Shown here piece by piece: positions 24,767-34,626 of a stretch of DNA of 64,000 nucleotides. The translations under genes were made by a program, and so were the position numbers. The DNA lies in assembly GCA_947627695.1 (NCBI GenBank), contig CANQXF010000001.1:1-64000 (forward strand). The letters run 5' to 3'. The notes beneath the pieces are model-generated. The model searched no databases, was not told where the DNA came from, and worked only from the letters and a program-made list of their open reading frames with translations. Every line of letters starts with the position of its first letter. Within the stretch, counting starts at the first letter, position 1. The stretch is from an uncultured Ruminiclostridium sp. GTDB taxonomy: Bacteria; Bacillota; Clostridia; Oscillospirales; Ruminococcaceae.

Positions 24767-25414
24767 TTATTTGTTTATAAAGCCTTCCCAATCCTTCAGG
24801 AAACGTTCAATACCGTTATCCGTCATAGGATGTTTGAGCATTTGGAGAAGTACGTTCATAGGAACGGTAGCTATATGACAACCCATTCTTGCGGCAGCGG
24901 TAACGTGAATAGGATTGCGGATAGATGCGGCAATTATTTCCGTATCAATTGCTGAAGCGTTGAAAATATCAACTATCTCTTCGATAAGGTTCAATCCTTC
25001 CATACCTATATCGTCAAGTCTGCCGAGGAAAGGACTTACAAAAGTAGCGCCAGCCCTTGCGGCAAGCAACGCCTGTGCAGCAGAGAATACAAGCGTTACA
25101 TTGGTCTTTATTCCTTTTGCAGTGAGCTGCTTGCAGGCTTTAAGGCCTTCTTCGCACATAGGAAGTTTAATAACTATGTTCTTATTGATCGCCGCAAGAG
25201 GAAGAGCCTCTTCCACCATTTTGTCAGCTTCAAGTGAAATTACTTCCGCTGAAATAGGACCGTCAACAATGCTTGCTATTTCAGTAACAACTTCCTTAAA
25301 ATCACGACCTTCCTTTGCAATAAGGGAAGGATTGGTCGTAACGCCGCAAATAATACCCATATCATTTGCTCTTTTGATGTCCGCAACATTTGCGGTGTCG
25401 ATGAAAAGTTTCAT
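24767..25414 (-). CDS. tal: Transaldolase / fructose-6-phosphate aldolase family
   Basis: 215 residues. [36 protein letters not shown] and the lysine-bearing [15 protein letters not shown] are typical of the short TalC/MipB subgroup. Short members act either as transaldolases in the pentose phosphate pathway or as fructose-6-phosphate aldolases. Placement after xylA and xylB supports a transaldolase role in xylose use. AAAGGAG precedes the start. Confidence 0.92.
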   Translation of the reverse strand: MKLFIDTANVADIKRANDMGIICGVTTNPSLIAKEGRDFKEVVTEIASIVDGPISAEVISLEADKMVEEALPLAAINKNIVIKLPMCEEGLKACKQLTAKGIKTNVTLVFSAAQALLAARAGATFVSPFLGRLDDIGMEGLNLIEEIVDIFNASAIDTEIIAASIRNPIHVTAAARMGCHIATVPMNVLLQMLKHPMTDNGIERFLKDWEGFINK

Positions 25415-25431
25415 TTTTTATCTCCTTTAAA

Positions 25432-26955
25432 TTAAATATTTGCCAATTCGTTAAAGCATGATTTCATAGCAGGATACAGCTTTTTGTATACCGCATAGAC
25501 TTTTTCATACTCTTTTGTATTTTCTTCTATGGGGTTTTGCACTTTATCAGGAAGAATAACGGCTTTGCAGGCTTCGGGGACGCTTGAATATATTCCTGCT
25601 CCCACTGCCGCAAGCAGGGCTACGCCCAAGGCGGGACCTTCCTTATTCTGTGTGGTTTTTACAGGGCAGGCGTACAAGTCCGCAAGCATTTGTCTCCACA
25701 GCGGTGAACTTCCGCCGCCTCCGCAAGCCATCATATCGGTAACGTTTATCTGCATTTCCCTCATCACTTCAACACAATCTCTCAACGAATAGGAAACGCC
25801 TTCCATTACAGCTCTTATCATATCCTTTTTCTTGTGCATTGTAGACAAACCGACAAAAGCACCTCGGCAGTTAGGGTCAAGATGAGGAGTTCTTTCGCCG
25901 TTGAGATAAGGCAGATAAATCAGCCTATTTGCGCCGATAGGTACTTCCATCGCTTCCTTATCAGTCAGATAATATGGGTCAACGCCCATATTCAATGCGG
26001 TTTCCATTTCGCTCCAGCAAAGGTTATCTCTGAACCATTTGAGCGATAAGCCTGCGCTTTGAGTTACACCCATAACGTGCCAGCAATTCGGTACCGCACA
26101 GCAGAAAGTGTGAACTCTTCCCTTTTTATCAATGGAAATATCGCTTGTATGAGCAAATACTACGCCGCTTGAACCGATAGTGGTAAACGCCTTTCCGTCC
26201 TCAACAACGCCTGTTCCCACAGCGGCGGCGGCATTATCCCCTGCTCCGCCTACAACGATCGTGCCTTCCGCAAGTCCTGTAAGCTCTGCAACGCGTTTTG
26301 TTATTCTACCCGTAATTTCAGGGCTTTCATATACTTTTGCAAGCAGTGACTTATCAATTCCCAGCTTATCAAGCACTTCGTCAGACCAGCAACGATTCGG
26401 AATATCAAGGAGCTGCATTCCTGACGCATCAGAAACCTCAGTTGCATATTCACCGGTCAGCATAAATCTGATATAGTCCTTAGGAAGCAGAATATGACGG
26501 CATTTTTCATAATTCTCAGGCTCGTTGTTTTTCACCCACATTATTTTTGCGGCGGTAAAGCCTGTGATGGCAGGATTTGCGGTAATATCTATAAGCCTGT
26601 CTGCTCCCACCTTATTGGTTATTTCAACAACTTCCTTTGCCGTTCTCTGGTCGCACCAGATTATGCTGCGCCTTATTACGTTGTTGTCTTTGTCAAGCAT
26701 TACCAAGCCGTGCATTTGTCCTGAAAGCCCAACGCCTTTGATCTCAGATGCAATAACACCACTCTCGTGTATTACCTGCTTTATCCCGTTTACAACGGCG
26801 TTCCACCAGTCAAGCGGCTCCTGCTCCGCATAACCGTTTTGCGGAGTGTAAAGAGGATATTCATAAGTAGCGGAAGCAACTGGAACTCCGTCCTCGGAAA
26901 AAAGGACAGTTTTTGTTCCCGATGTTCCTATGTCAACGCCTAAAATATAAGCCAT
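25432..26955 (-). CDS. xylB: Xylulokinase
   Basis: 507 residues, FGGY carbohydrate kinase. GVDIGTSGTKTVLFSEDG is the phosphate-1 motif, VGLSGQMHGLVMLD a XylB hallmark, and VGGAGDNAAAAVGTG and MACGGGGSSPLWRQMLADLY complete the ATP-binding fold. It phosphorylates D-xylulose. It follows xylA by 20 bases and precedes tal by 17. Confidence 0.96.
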   Translation of the reverse strand: MAYILGVDIGTSGTKTVLFSEDGVPVASATYEYPLYTPQNGYAEQEPLDWWNAVVNGIKQVIHESGVIASEIKGVGLSGQMHGLVMLDKDNNVIRRSIIWCDQRTAKEVVEITNKVGADRLIDITANPAITGFTAAKIMWVKNNEPENYEKCRHILLPKDYIRFMLTGEYATEVSDASGMQLLDIPNRCWSDEVLDKLGIDKSLLAKVYESPEITGRITKRVAELTGLAEGTIVVGGAGDNAAAAVGTGVVEDGKAFTTIGSSGVVFAHTSDISIDKKGRVHTFCCAVPNCWHVMGVTQSAGLSLKWFRDNLCWSEMETALNMGVDPYYLTDKEAMEVPIGANRLIYLPYLNGERTPHLDPNCRGAFVGLSTMHKKKDMIRAVMEGVSYSLRDCVEVMREMQINVTDMMACGGGGSSPLWRQMLADLYACPVKTTQNKEGPALGVALLAAVGAGIYSSVPEACKAVILPDKVQNPIEENTKEYEKVYAVYKKLYPAMKSCFNELANI

Positions 26956-26975
26956 AGTGTATTTCCCTTTCTTTA

Positions 26976-28295
26976 TCAGTCAGAAAACAAAACGTTGTTG
27001 AGTATGCTTTCCAGCATTTCCTGCCTGCCGCTGGATACGGAAGAAATAACATCGCCCTTTTCAAGAACATATTTTTCAAGCTCAGGCATTTTTGCTTTTC
27101 CTGCGATTATGTCAGCGCCTATGCCTGTATTCCAGCTTGCATATCTTTCTTCAACAAACTTGTCTATTCTGCCGTCTTTTATCAGCTTGTCAGCAGCACG
27201 AAGACCCAGAGCAAATGTATCCATACCTGCGATATAGCTGTGGAAAATATCTTCAGGAGTAAAGGAGCCGCGGCGAGCCTTTGAGTCAAAGTTAAGTCCA
27301 CCGTTGGTAAAGCCGCCTGCTTTAAGCACTTCATACATACAAAGTACAGCGTCGTAAATATTTGTCGGGAACTGGTCAGTGTCCCAGCCGAGGAGCATAT
27401 CACCCTGGTTGGCGTCGATCGAGCCGAAAACACTATTCTCACGGGCAACTCTAAGCTCGTGCTGGAATGTATGGCCTGCAAGTGTTGCGTGGTTTGCTTC
27501 AATATTCATCTTGAAATCACCAAGCAGGTCGTATTTGCGCAGAAATCCCAGGACAGTAGCAGTATCAAAATCGTACTGATGCTTTGTAGGCTCCTTGGGC
27601 TTTGGTTCAATGTAGAAATCACCCTTAAAGCCTATTGAGCGGGCATATTCAACTGCCATTTTCATAAGTCTTGCCATATTGTCCTGTTCAAGACCGAGGT
27701 TTGTGTTAAGCAGAGTTTCATAGCCTTCACGTCCGCCCCAGAAAACATAACCATTTCCTCCAAGCTTGACGGTAAGCTCAAGCGCTTTCTTTATCTGAGC
27801 TGCTGCAAAAGCAAATACGTCCGCATTGGGAGCAGTGCCTGCGCCGTGCATATATCTGGGGTTGTTAAAGCAGTTAGCAGTTCCCCAAAGCAATTTCTTA
27901 CCTGATTTATCCATCAGTTCCTTGAGAATATCGGATATTTCATCAAGGCGCTTATTCGTTTCGGAAAGAGTGTCTGCCTCAGGAGCAATATCTCTGTCGT
28001 GGAAGCAGTAATAATCGATCGACAGCTTATCCATTATCTCAAAAGCGGCATATGCTTTGTTTCTTGCAATATCCATAGGGTCCTTGCCGCCCCATTTTTT
28101 GTCGGCAGTTCCCACGCCGAACATATCTGTTCCGTCGCCGCCCATAGTGTGCCACCAAGAAAGAGCAAACTTGAGCTGCTCACGCATTTTCTTGCCGCCT
28201 ATAACTTCGTCGGGATTGTAATACTTAAATGCAAGGGGATTTGTAGAATTTTTACCCTCATACTGAATTTTGGGAATGTTGAAAAACTCGCTCAT
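26976..28295 (-). CDS. xylA: Xylose isomerase
   Basis: 439 residues, class II enzyme. [20 protein letters not shown] contains the active-site histidine, [16 protein letters not shown] and [19 protein letters not shown] hold metal ligands, and [17 protein letters not shown] the metal-2 site. It converts D-xylose to D-xylulose. CAGGAGGAAG precedes the start. First gene of the operon; the promoter has a palindrome just downstream that probably binds a repressor. Confidence 0.97.
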   Translation of the reverse strand: MSEFFNIPKIQYEGKNSTNPLAFKYYNPDEVIGGKKMREQLKFALSWWHTMGGDGTDMFGVGTADKKWGGKDPMDIARNKAYAAFEIMDKLSIDYYCFHDRDIAPEADTLSETNKRLDEISDILKELMDKSGKKLLWGTANCFNNPRYMHGAGTAPNADVFAFAAAQIKKALELTVKLGGNGYVFWGGREGYETLLNTNLGLEQDNMARLMKMAVEYARSIGFKGDFYIEPKPKEPTKHQYDFDTATVLGFLRKYDLLGDFKMNIEANHATLAGHTFQHELRVARENSVFGSIDANQGDMLLGWDTDQFPTNIYDAVLCMYEVLKAGGFTNGGLNFDSKARRGSFTPEDIFHSYIAGMDTFALGLRAADKLIKDGRIDKFVEERYASWNTGIGADIIAGKAKMPELEKYVLEKGDVISSVSSGRQEMLESILNNVLFSD

Positions 28296-28332
28296 AATTA
28301 TTACTTCCTCCTGAAATATAACATTGTCATAA

Positions 28333-28350
28333 GTATGATACAGATCATAC
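28333..28350 (-). promoter_or_regulatory. Probable operator of the xyl operon
   Basis: Perfect dyad GTATGAT-4-ATCATAC placed about 12 bases downstream of the -10 box, over the early transcribed region. This is a typical position for a repressor. It does not resemble the Bacillus XylR (ROK) site, so a different regulator is likely. Confidence 0.65.
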
Positions 28351-28361
28351 CATATAAGAAT

Positions 28362-28390
28362 ATTTTAATATATTTAGCAGTTTTTGTCAA
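28362..28390 (-). promoter_or_regulatory. Promoter of xylA-xylB-tal
   Basis: TTGACA at 28385-28390, 17-base spacer, TAAAAT at 28362-28367. Confidence 0.82.
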
Positions 28391-28432
28391 TAGAATTTTA
28401 TGCGTTTTATACAAAAAAATCGTAATTTTATA

Positions 28433-28461
28433 TTGACGTTTATAACTGTTTGCTGTATAAT
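28433..28461 (+). promoter_or_regulatory. Promoter of pfkA
   Basis: TTGACG at 28433-28438, 17-base spacer, TATAAT at 28456-28461, divergent from the xyl promoter 43 bp away. Confidence 0.82.
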
Positions 28462-28498
28462 TATTTTTACAAAAGTAAAAAAAGAAAGGATGACAAAT

Positions 28499-29584
28499 AT
28501 GGCAAAACGCAGGATAGGAATACTTACAAGCGGAGGAGACTGCCCAGGTCTTAACGCTACGATAAGAGGCGTCGCAAAGGCGTGCTATAACTTTATCGGT
28601 GAGGATAAAGTCGAAATAATAGGGATTTCCGACGGTTTTCACGGGCTTATTCACAATGAGTGCAAGGAAATGAAGCCATCCGATTTTTCAGGCATTCTGA
28701 CGCAGGGCGGAACAATACTCGGCACAAGAAGGACGCCTTATAAGATGATGCAGATAATTGAGGACGACAATATAGATAAAGTCGCCGAAATGAAACAGAC
28801 ATATAAAAACCGTAAATTGGACTGCCTTCTGACCCTTGGCGGAAACGGAACGCATAAAACAGCCAATTTGCTGTCCGAAGAAGGATTGAACGTTATCGGT
28901 CTGCCAAAGACCATTGATAACGACATCTGGGGCACATCAGTAACGTTCGGTTTTCATACAGCGGTGGATATAGGAACAGAAGTTGTTGACCGTATCCACA
29001 CGACTGCAAATTCTCACAGCAGAGTTATGGTAATAGAGATAATGGGAAATAAAGCAGGCTGGCTGACGCTTTACACAGGCGTTGCAGGCGGTGCAGACAT
29101 CATACTTATTCCGGAGATCCCTTATGATATTGATAAAGTAGCCAAAGCTGTTGAATCAAGGGCAAAGGCGGGAAAATCCTTCTCCATTCTTGCCGTAGCG
29201 GAAGGCTGTATGGATATCGAAGAATCAAAAATGAAGAAAAAAGACCGTATGCGTATAAGAAACGAAAACGGTTATAATACTGCAACTGTAAGAATTGCCA
29301 AGGATATTGAGAGAATAACAGGTTACGAAACAAGAACGGTGGTTCCCGGACACATGCTGAGAGGAGGAAGTCCTTCCGCCTATGACCGCGTACTTGCCAC
29401 AAAGTTCGGTGCAAGAGCCGCAGAGCTTATCGTAGAAGAAAAATACGGATACACTGTTGCAAAAATCGGAACGGAAATAGGTGAAAATAAGCTGTCTGAT
29501 GTTACTATGAAAACAAAATTTGTTCCTTTAGATGATAAAGTGGTCAAGGCTGCCCGTGATATCGGAATTTCATTTGGAGATTGA
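28499..29584 (+). CDS. pfkA: 6-phosphofructokinase
   Basis: 361 residues. RRIGILTSGGDCPGLNATIRG, LPKTIDNDIWGTSVTFGF, VMVIEIMGNKAGWL and GHMLRGGSPSAYDRVLAT are PFK motifs. The nucleotide-site motif reads GGNGT at 114-118. The glycine at position four is the ATP type (GGDG) rather than the pyrophosphate type (GGDD), but the usual aspartate is asparagine. That is seen in some clostridial and actinobacterial PFKs; donor preference is uncertain. The frame opens upstream at 28400, but AGAAAGG favours ATG 28499. Confidence 0.92.
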   Translation: MAKRRIGILTSGGDCPGLNATIRGVAKACYNFIGEDKVEIIGISDGFHGLIHNECKEMKPSDFSGILTQGGTILGTRRTPYKMMQIIEDDNIDKVAEMKQTYKNRKLDCLLTLGGNGTHKTANLLSEEGLNVIGLPKTIDNDIWGTSVTFGFHTAVDIGTEVVDRIHTTANSHSRVMVIEIMGNKAGWLTLYTGVAGGADIILIPEIPYDIDKVAKAVESRAKAGKSFSILAVAEGCMDIEESKMKKKDRMRIRNENGYNTATVRIAKDIERITGYETRTVVPGHMLRGGSPSAYDRVLATKFGARAAELIVEEKYGYTVAKIGTEIGENKLSDVTMKTKFVPLDDKVVKAARDIGISFGD

Positions 29585-29617
29585 CATAATTGATTTGGCT
29601 TTAAATGCATAATAAAA

Positions 29618-29648
29618 TGAACCGCCCCAAAAGTTTGAGGGCGGTTCA
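29618..29648 (+). terminator. Terminator after pfkA
   Basis: GAACCGCCC and GGGCGGTTC around an 11-base loop. The T tract is weak. Confidence 0.75.
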
Positions 29649-29691
29649 TAATTTCTATGGAGTTTGATTTAAAGGATCATTTTAATAGAAC

Positions 29692-32600
29692 TTATTTTTT
29701 ATAACTGCTTTTTCTGATTTTGCTGCTTGCAGGCAGAATAGCGAGAAAACCTGACAATGCCATAAGAGCCATAATTGATGATGTTTCAGAAACTACACCT
29801 GTTGCAGGATTATCATCATTATCATCATTATCATTATCATCATCAATATTATCAGAAATGGTGCGAAGCTGCTCTGCATATTGCTCGGACAAAGCAGTTA
29901 TCTCATCAAATATCTTATCCAGAGCGTCAGCGTCATATACATACTCAAAAGTCGTTTTTATCGCATTTATAGAAGTATTTGCATCCGTCATTATATTTTC
30001 GATTTGAGAAATATATTCGCTCATATCGGTGCCGTTTTTCTTTTCAAGCTCAAGAATATCATTTTTGATTTCTTCTGCCACAGAGTTCAGATAATTGAGA
30101 GCATTGGTAGTGAATACTTGCTTAATAGCATCATCAAGAAAAGATTGCATAGATTCTCTCAAATCTTCAAAGTCAGAAATATCATAAACGAATTCATCCT
30201 GTTCAGCAGTTTGTTTCATAGCTGCGCAGGTACTCTTTGCTTTCTCCTCAAGGCTTTGACGAATTGCCGCAAGCTCGTCCTCGGTGATATATTTCAGCTC
30301 TGCGCTGTATTCGGATATTATGCTGTCAAAATCATCAAAAATGTACTGTTCAGTCCAATTTATGCAATCGCAGGCCCATGCATAAATCTCTATACTTTGA
30401 ATAGAAGATTCAGCAGCATAAACCAACTTCCTTGTTTCAGCACTGTAAGGATCATTTTCAAGAGCGTCAGCAGCCTCACTGTATATATCCTCGATCTGCT
30501 CAATATACTGAGCTTTTTCCTCTTCGGTCAAATTATTATAATTATTTATTCGAGACAATCGATAACGATATATGTGAGGGAGATACGAATAAGAATATGC
30601 CATATTTAGCATATTCACTTTATCTAACGTAGATGAAGTATCGAACTGACCAGCTTCGAGAGCCGCTTTGATATCATTCAATATTTCATCGATAGCCTGA
30701 CGAGATTTGGCTTTTTCTTCATCGGTTGCAAAATCACACTCATCAATAGACTCTTTGTAATATCTTTCAAGATATACTACACCAGCCTCAGTCGTTTTGA
30801 TCATCAAAGCATTACAATATTCATCCTCCAGCTTATATGCTTCATATGCAGTCGATGAGGCCTTGATCGCAGCGACGCCTTCGTTCAGAATATCGTTAAT
30901 AGCTTCACAATATTTTTCTTGTTCTTCACTAGTGAACAAATCATTTCCTTCAATGTAAGATCTGGCTTCATCTGCCAATTCATTGAGATAATTTATGCAG
31001 CTTTCAATAACTGCGTTAAGGTCCTCGGGTGTAATTTCGTCAGCAAGGAACCCAAGACGGTAATAACCTGCTCTTGTCGTTACAGTACCTGAACCGGAAT
31101 AATTGTTCGTGTAAACAGGCTGACCGTCTGAAGATTCATCAAGGTAAAATGTATGAGTGCCTTTGGTAACTTCAACAACAATATTTCCATTTTCATCTGT
31201 TATATATTCTTCTGCGTCTGCACCGTCTATGCTGAGATGTACTTTCACGCCCGGCTGTGCAGTTTCGCCGTCAGATGCAAGCAGTACGGGAATTTTAACT
31301 GTGTAGGTTTCAGGAGACTTATCACCATAAACTTTGATACGTTCTTCCCCGCTGTTATAGTTAAGAACATTGTTTTCATCTACCTGCGAAAGAATATATT
31401 CCATAACGATCTGATCCTCGCCGCCAAGCTCACCAAGTTTTTTTGCACCCACAGATGCAAATGATGAACCTACATAGCTGTTTGTAGCAAGGAGAAGTTT
31501 TGTATCAGAGTCGTCAATATCAAGAGAAACACCGTTTTTCAGCTCAATGCTGACTACCTTTTCTCCTGAGGGGGCAGCTGGGTCATAGGTGTATGTAAAG
31601 CCGCTTACCTGGAGGAAACTTCCGCTGACACGTTCTCTGAGCAACAGACCTGTTTCGTCCTGACCGGTCACTGTAAGACCGTTTTCCAAAGCGGCACGGA
31701 GCAGCGCAGGAGTTACCTCATACACTTCTACCATATTTCCGTGGCTGAAAGCATTGAGAACGGTTCCTCTTGTTACCTCTCCAACGGGAAGGGCGGCAGA
31801 AATACCGCCTCCGTTTTCTACGGCAACTATCGGAAGAGATATATCGTTTTGTTCAGCAAAGGTTTCTGCGTTTTCCGCAAATGCATCGGTCACAAAATCG
31901 CCGTAGCTTGTTTCAACGATACGGGGCTCAGAATAATCCCAATAAATATTTCCGCCCCAAAGAGGTGTTTCATTGGTGCAGAGCGTCTGACCGAGTATCT
32001 CATCCTGCTCAGCCTTTATCTGAGCAAGTACGCTTTGAACCTGATCGGCGGCATTTTCACCGTCAGCAGTTAAAGTAAAGCCGGCCGCCTCTTCAGCAGT
32101 CAGTACTTCACCGTCAGCGGTAATTTTGCTTCCGTCAAAGGTAATCTCAATCTTGCCTATATTCTGGAAGTTCACACCGGCCTGAACGACGGGAATAGAA
32201 ATACCGTTTCTAGTATAAACATCCTGCTCAACCGTATGACTGTGTCCGTCAACAACAGCGGCGACCTCTGACAGTTCTTCGTCTGTCAAAGCGTCAAGCA
32301 GTTCCCTGCCTGTGCAGTCGACAGCCGCTTCATTGTCGCCCATATGGCAAATGATCACAACGGCATCGGTTTCACCCGCCAAGGCGGCTATCTGCTCCTT
32401 TGCTGCCTCCGCTTCATCATTGAAAGCTACGCCTTTCAGCTTGGAAGGATTAGTAGATGTCGCAGTATCGGTAGTGGTAAGTCCGATAAGACCCACAGAT
32501 TTTCCTCCCGCCTCAACTATCGTGCTGGCAGGCAGCATAAGCTGACCGTTCAAAGTCACATTAGCGCTGAGTATGGGAAAATCCGCTTCCTTTGCGTTGG

Positions 32601-32949
32601 CAAGGAGCTGATCTGTGCCGTAATCAAATTCGTGGTTTCCTGCCGCCATAGCGTCATACCCTGCTGCGTTCATCATTCTGATAACGTCTTTGCCCTGTGA
32701 AACAGTAGCAAATGACGCACCCTGCGTTGCATCACCTGCATCTACAAGAAGTGCATTTGGCGTTGACGCCTTCATTGCAGCAGCCTGAGCCATGCCGACA
32801 GCGCCATCTCCTTCTACAACGCCGTGAATGTCATTGGTGGTGAAGATCGTTACTGTGACAGGCTCCGCCGCAAATGCATCAACAGGCAGCAGCGTAAACG
32901 TCATAGCTGCACAAGTCACAAGCGCAATGACTTTGTTTCTAAAATTCAT
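29692..32949 (-). CDS. Cell-wall-anchored 5'-nucleotidase with helical repeat region
   Basis: 1085 residues. A signal peptide (about 1-28, ending DAFA|AEP) is followed by a metallophosphatase domain, FTTNDIHG, VDAGDATQG, AGNHEFDYG, GHSHTVEQ (about 33-260), then a 5'-nucleotidase C-terminal domain (about 340-530) with VAVENGGGISA. A short beta domain (about 555-635) precedes roughly 400 acidic, helix-rich residues with several loosely similar stretches of about 80 residues. An Asp/Asn-rich spacer leads to NPATG (1047-1051), a hydrophobic stretch and a basic tail, a sortase signal. It should dephosphorylate extracellular nucleotides for salvage. The helical region is unrecognised and may bind the wall or a ligand. 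Confidence 0.88.
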   Translation of the reverse strand: MNFRNKVIALVTCAAMTFTLLPVDAFAAEPVTVTIFTTNDIHGVVEGDGAVGMAQAAAMKASTPNALLVDAGDATQGASFATVSQGKDVIRMMNAAGYDAMAAGNHEFDYGTDQLLANAKEADFPILSANVTLNGQLMLPASTIVEAGGKSVGLIGLTTTDTATSTNPSKLKGVAFNDEAEAAKEQIAALAGETDAVVIICHMGDNEAAVDCTGRELLDALTDEELSEVAAVVDGHSHTVEQDVYTRNGISIPVVQAGVNFQNIGKIEITFDGSKITADGEVLTAEEAAGFTLTADGENAADQVQSVLAQIKAEQDEILGQTLCTNETPLWGGNIYWDYSEPRIVETSYGDFVTDAFAENAETFAEQNDISLPIVAVENGGGISAALPVGEVTRGTVLNAFSHGNMVEVYEVTPALLRAALENGLTVTGQDETGLLLRERVSGSFLQVSGFTYTYDPAAPSGEKVVSIELKNGVSLDIDDSDTKLLLATNSYVGSSFASVGAKKLGELGGEDQIVMEYILSQVDENNVLNYNSGEERIKVYGDKSPETYTVKIPVLLASDGETAQPGVKVHLSIDGADAEEYITDENGNIVVEVTKGTHTFYLDESSDGQPVYTNNYSGSGTVTTRAGYYRLGFLADEITPEDLNAVIESCINYLNELADEARSYIEGNDLFTSEEQEKYCEAINDILNEGVAAIKASSTAYEAYKLEDEYCNALMIKTTEAGVVYLERYYKESIDECDFATDEEKAKSRQAIDEILNDIKAALEAGQFDTSSTLDKVNMLNMAYSYSYLPHIYRYRLSRINNYNNLTEEEKAQYIEQIEDIYSEAADALENDPYSAETRKLVYAAESSIQSIEIYAWACDCINWTEQYIFDDFDSIISEYSAELKYITEDELAAIRQSLEEKAKSTCAAMKQTAEQDEFVYDISDFEDLRESMQSFLDDAIKQVFTTNALNYLNSVAEEIKNDILELEKKNGTDMSEYISQIENIMTDANTSINAIKTTFEYVYDADALDKIFDEITALSEQYAEQLRTISDNIDDDNDNDDNDDNPATGVVSETSSIMALMALSGFLAILPASSKIRKSSYKK

Positions 32950-32995
32950 ATCATTCTCTCCTTTATGAATTTAAATTGGATGATATATAATCAAG

Positions 32996-33059
32996 CCGTT
33001 CGGTAAAATAATCACGAATATTGGGACTATTGCTCCTATGTAGTTATTTTACCGTTCGG
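32996..33059. repeat. Long inverted repeat upstream of the nucleotidase
   Basis: Arms CCGTTCGGTAAAATAA (32996-33011) and TTATTTTACCGTTCGG (33044-33059) are inverted over 16 bases except for the two central TT positions, with a 32-base interval. The end octamers CCGTTCGG are also direct repeats and fit the loose LytTR-site consensus. No T tract follows, so it is a poor terminator. Confidence 0.65.
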
Positions 33060-33100
33060 ACATGAAAACGCACTGTATGCTATTTGAACTTTCTTTACTG

Positions 33101-34558
33101 TCAGCTATTGTTTTGCAGCATATTGTTTGACATATTCTTTCTGCCGAAATAAATTATTGCCGCACCGTATGCCACTGTAAGCACACCTGCTATCGCATAG
33201 CTGACAGGCCATATCAAATTAAATCCGATAGACGCATTCAAAATAAAGCTGGATACTATGAACATATAAAACATACCCGGCAAAAGAGACATTATAAACG
33301 GCTGTTTGTTTCTTATCATATAAACAGCGATCATAGCAAATGCAAATACCGCAATCGTCTGATTTGCCCATGCAAAATAACGCCACAGTATATTAAATCC
33401 GCCTGCGTTTATTTTTGCAAATATTAAAATTGCAGCCACAAGCGCAAATATTACAAGAGAAACGCACAGTCTGTTTCTCTTTTTTGTCTGATCTATTTTT
33501 GCAGCATCTGCAATTATAAGTCTTAACGAACGCAGCGCTGTATCCCCTGAGGTTATCGGAAGAACGATAATTCCGATAACAGCTATGATACCGCCTACGT
33601 TGCCAAGTAAATCATTAGCAATAATACCCACAACGTCAGTAGTGCTTGTATCGGCTGTTGCAAGTCCCAGGTTTAAGACGCCCATTGCCGCAGCTGCCCA
33701 TATCATAGCGATCACCCCTTCGGCGATCATCATATTATAAAACGTCATACGCCCCTCTTTTTCACTTTTCATTGTGCGTGAAATAAGAGTTGCCTGAGTT
33801 GAATGAAAGCCTGATACAATACCGCATGCGACAGTTACAAAGAAAACAGGTATAAAGTGAAGTCCTTGAGGATGTACGCCAATAATGCCTGTTGTCCATA
33901 TATCATCAAGCGGATACCCTTTTATAAATAAACCGATAAATACGCCTAACGCCGACAGAAGAAGCAGCATACCGAATACAGGATAAACCTTACCTATTAT
34001 TTTATCTATCGGGAACAAAGTAGCAACGATATAGTAAAGAAAAATCGCACCGTAAACTATCCATACCACAGGATTTTCAACGCCGTTGTCTGTCTTTAAG
34101 ATCTGAGTTACAAAAAGATCTCCCGGAGTATAAATAAACACCGTACCCACAAGCAGCATTAAAAGACATACAAATACATTGTAAATAGGAAAAGCAAGCT
34201 TGCCCAGATATTTCTTTATGAGCATAGGCATCTGTGCTCCGTCATTCCGCACAGAAATCATTCCACTCATATAGTCGTGGAATGCTCCTCCGATTATGCA
34301 TCCGATAGGAATAGTCAAAAAAGCGATAGGTCCGAACAAAATACCTTGTATAGGGCCTAAAATCGGACCTGTTCCCGCAATATTCAAAAGTTGAATAAGT
34401 GAATTTTTCCACTTTTTCATAGGAACATAATCCATTCCGTCATTTAAGCGGACCGCAGGTGTTTCACGGTCGTCAGGCCGGAAAACCTTTTCACATACCT
34501 TTCCGTATATGCCGCCTCCGACCAAAAGAATTACAAGTCCCGCAATAAAAGTAATCAT
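33101..34558 (-). CDS. cstA: CstA-family carbon starvation / pyruvate-type transporter
   Basis: 485 residues with about 13 membrane helices. The N-terminal LLNIAGTGPILGPIQGILFGPIAFLTIPIGCIIGGAFHDYMSGMISVRNDGAQMP is the conserved CstA core. Enterobacterial relatives such as BtsT import pyruvate and CstA itself is linked to peptide and pyruvate uptake. It follows a LytTR-type two-component pair, the same association seen for BtsSR/BtsT, so pyruvate is the leading substrate guess. 68 bases separate it from the kinase stop. Confidence 0.9.
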   Translation of the reverse strand: MITFIAGLVILLVGGGIYGKVCEKVFRPDDRETPAVRLNDGMDYVPMKKWKNSLIQLLNIAGTGPILGPIQGILFGPIAFLTIPIGCIIGGAFHDYMSGMISVRNDGAQMPMLIKKYLGKLAFPIYNVFVCLLMLLVGTVFIYTPGDLFVTQILKTDNGVENPVVWIVYGAIFLYYIVATLFPIDKIIGKVYPVFGMLLLLSALGVFIGLFIKGYPLDDIWTTGIIGVHPQGLHFIPVFFVTVACGIVSGFHSTQATLISRTMKSEKEGRMTFYNMMIAEGVIAMIWAAAAMGVLNLGLATADTSTTDVVGIIANDLLGNVGGIIAVIGIIVLPITSGDTALRSLRLIIADAAKIDQTKKRNRLCVSLVIFALVAAILIFAKINAGGFNILWRYFAWANQTIAVFAFAMIAVYMIRNKQPFIMSLLPGMFYMFIVSSFILNASIGFNLIWPVSYAIAGVLTVAYGAAIIYFGRKNMSNNMLQNNS

Positions 34559-34626
34559 ATTTATGTAACCTACTTCTGTTTATTATTTAAATTTGTTTTG
34601 TTAATGCAGTATGCAAACCTTTAATA

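Noticed and set aside
29813-29850. Simple repeat of ATCATT-type units that could be phase variable
   Set aside because: It encodes the Asp/Asn-rich spacer before NPATG; units are multiples of three, so slippage would not switch the gene off.
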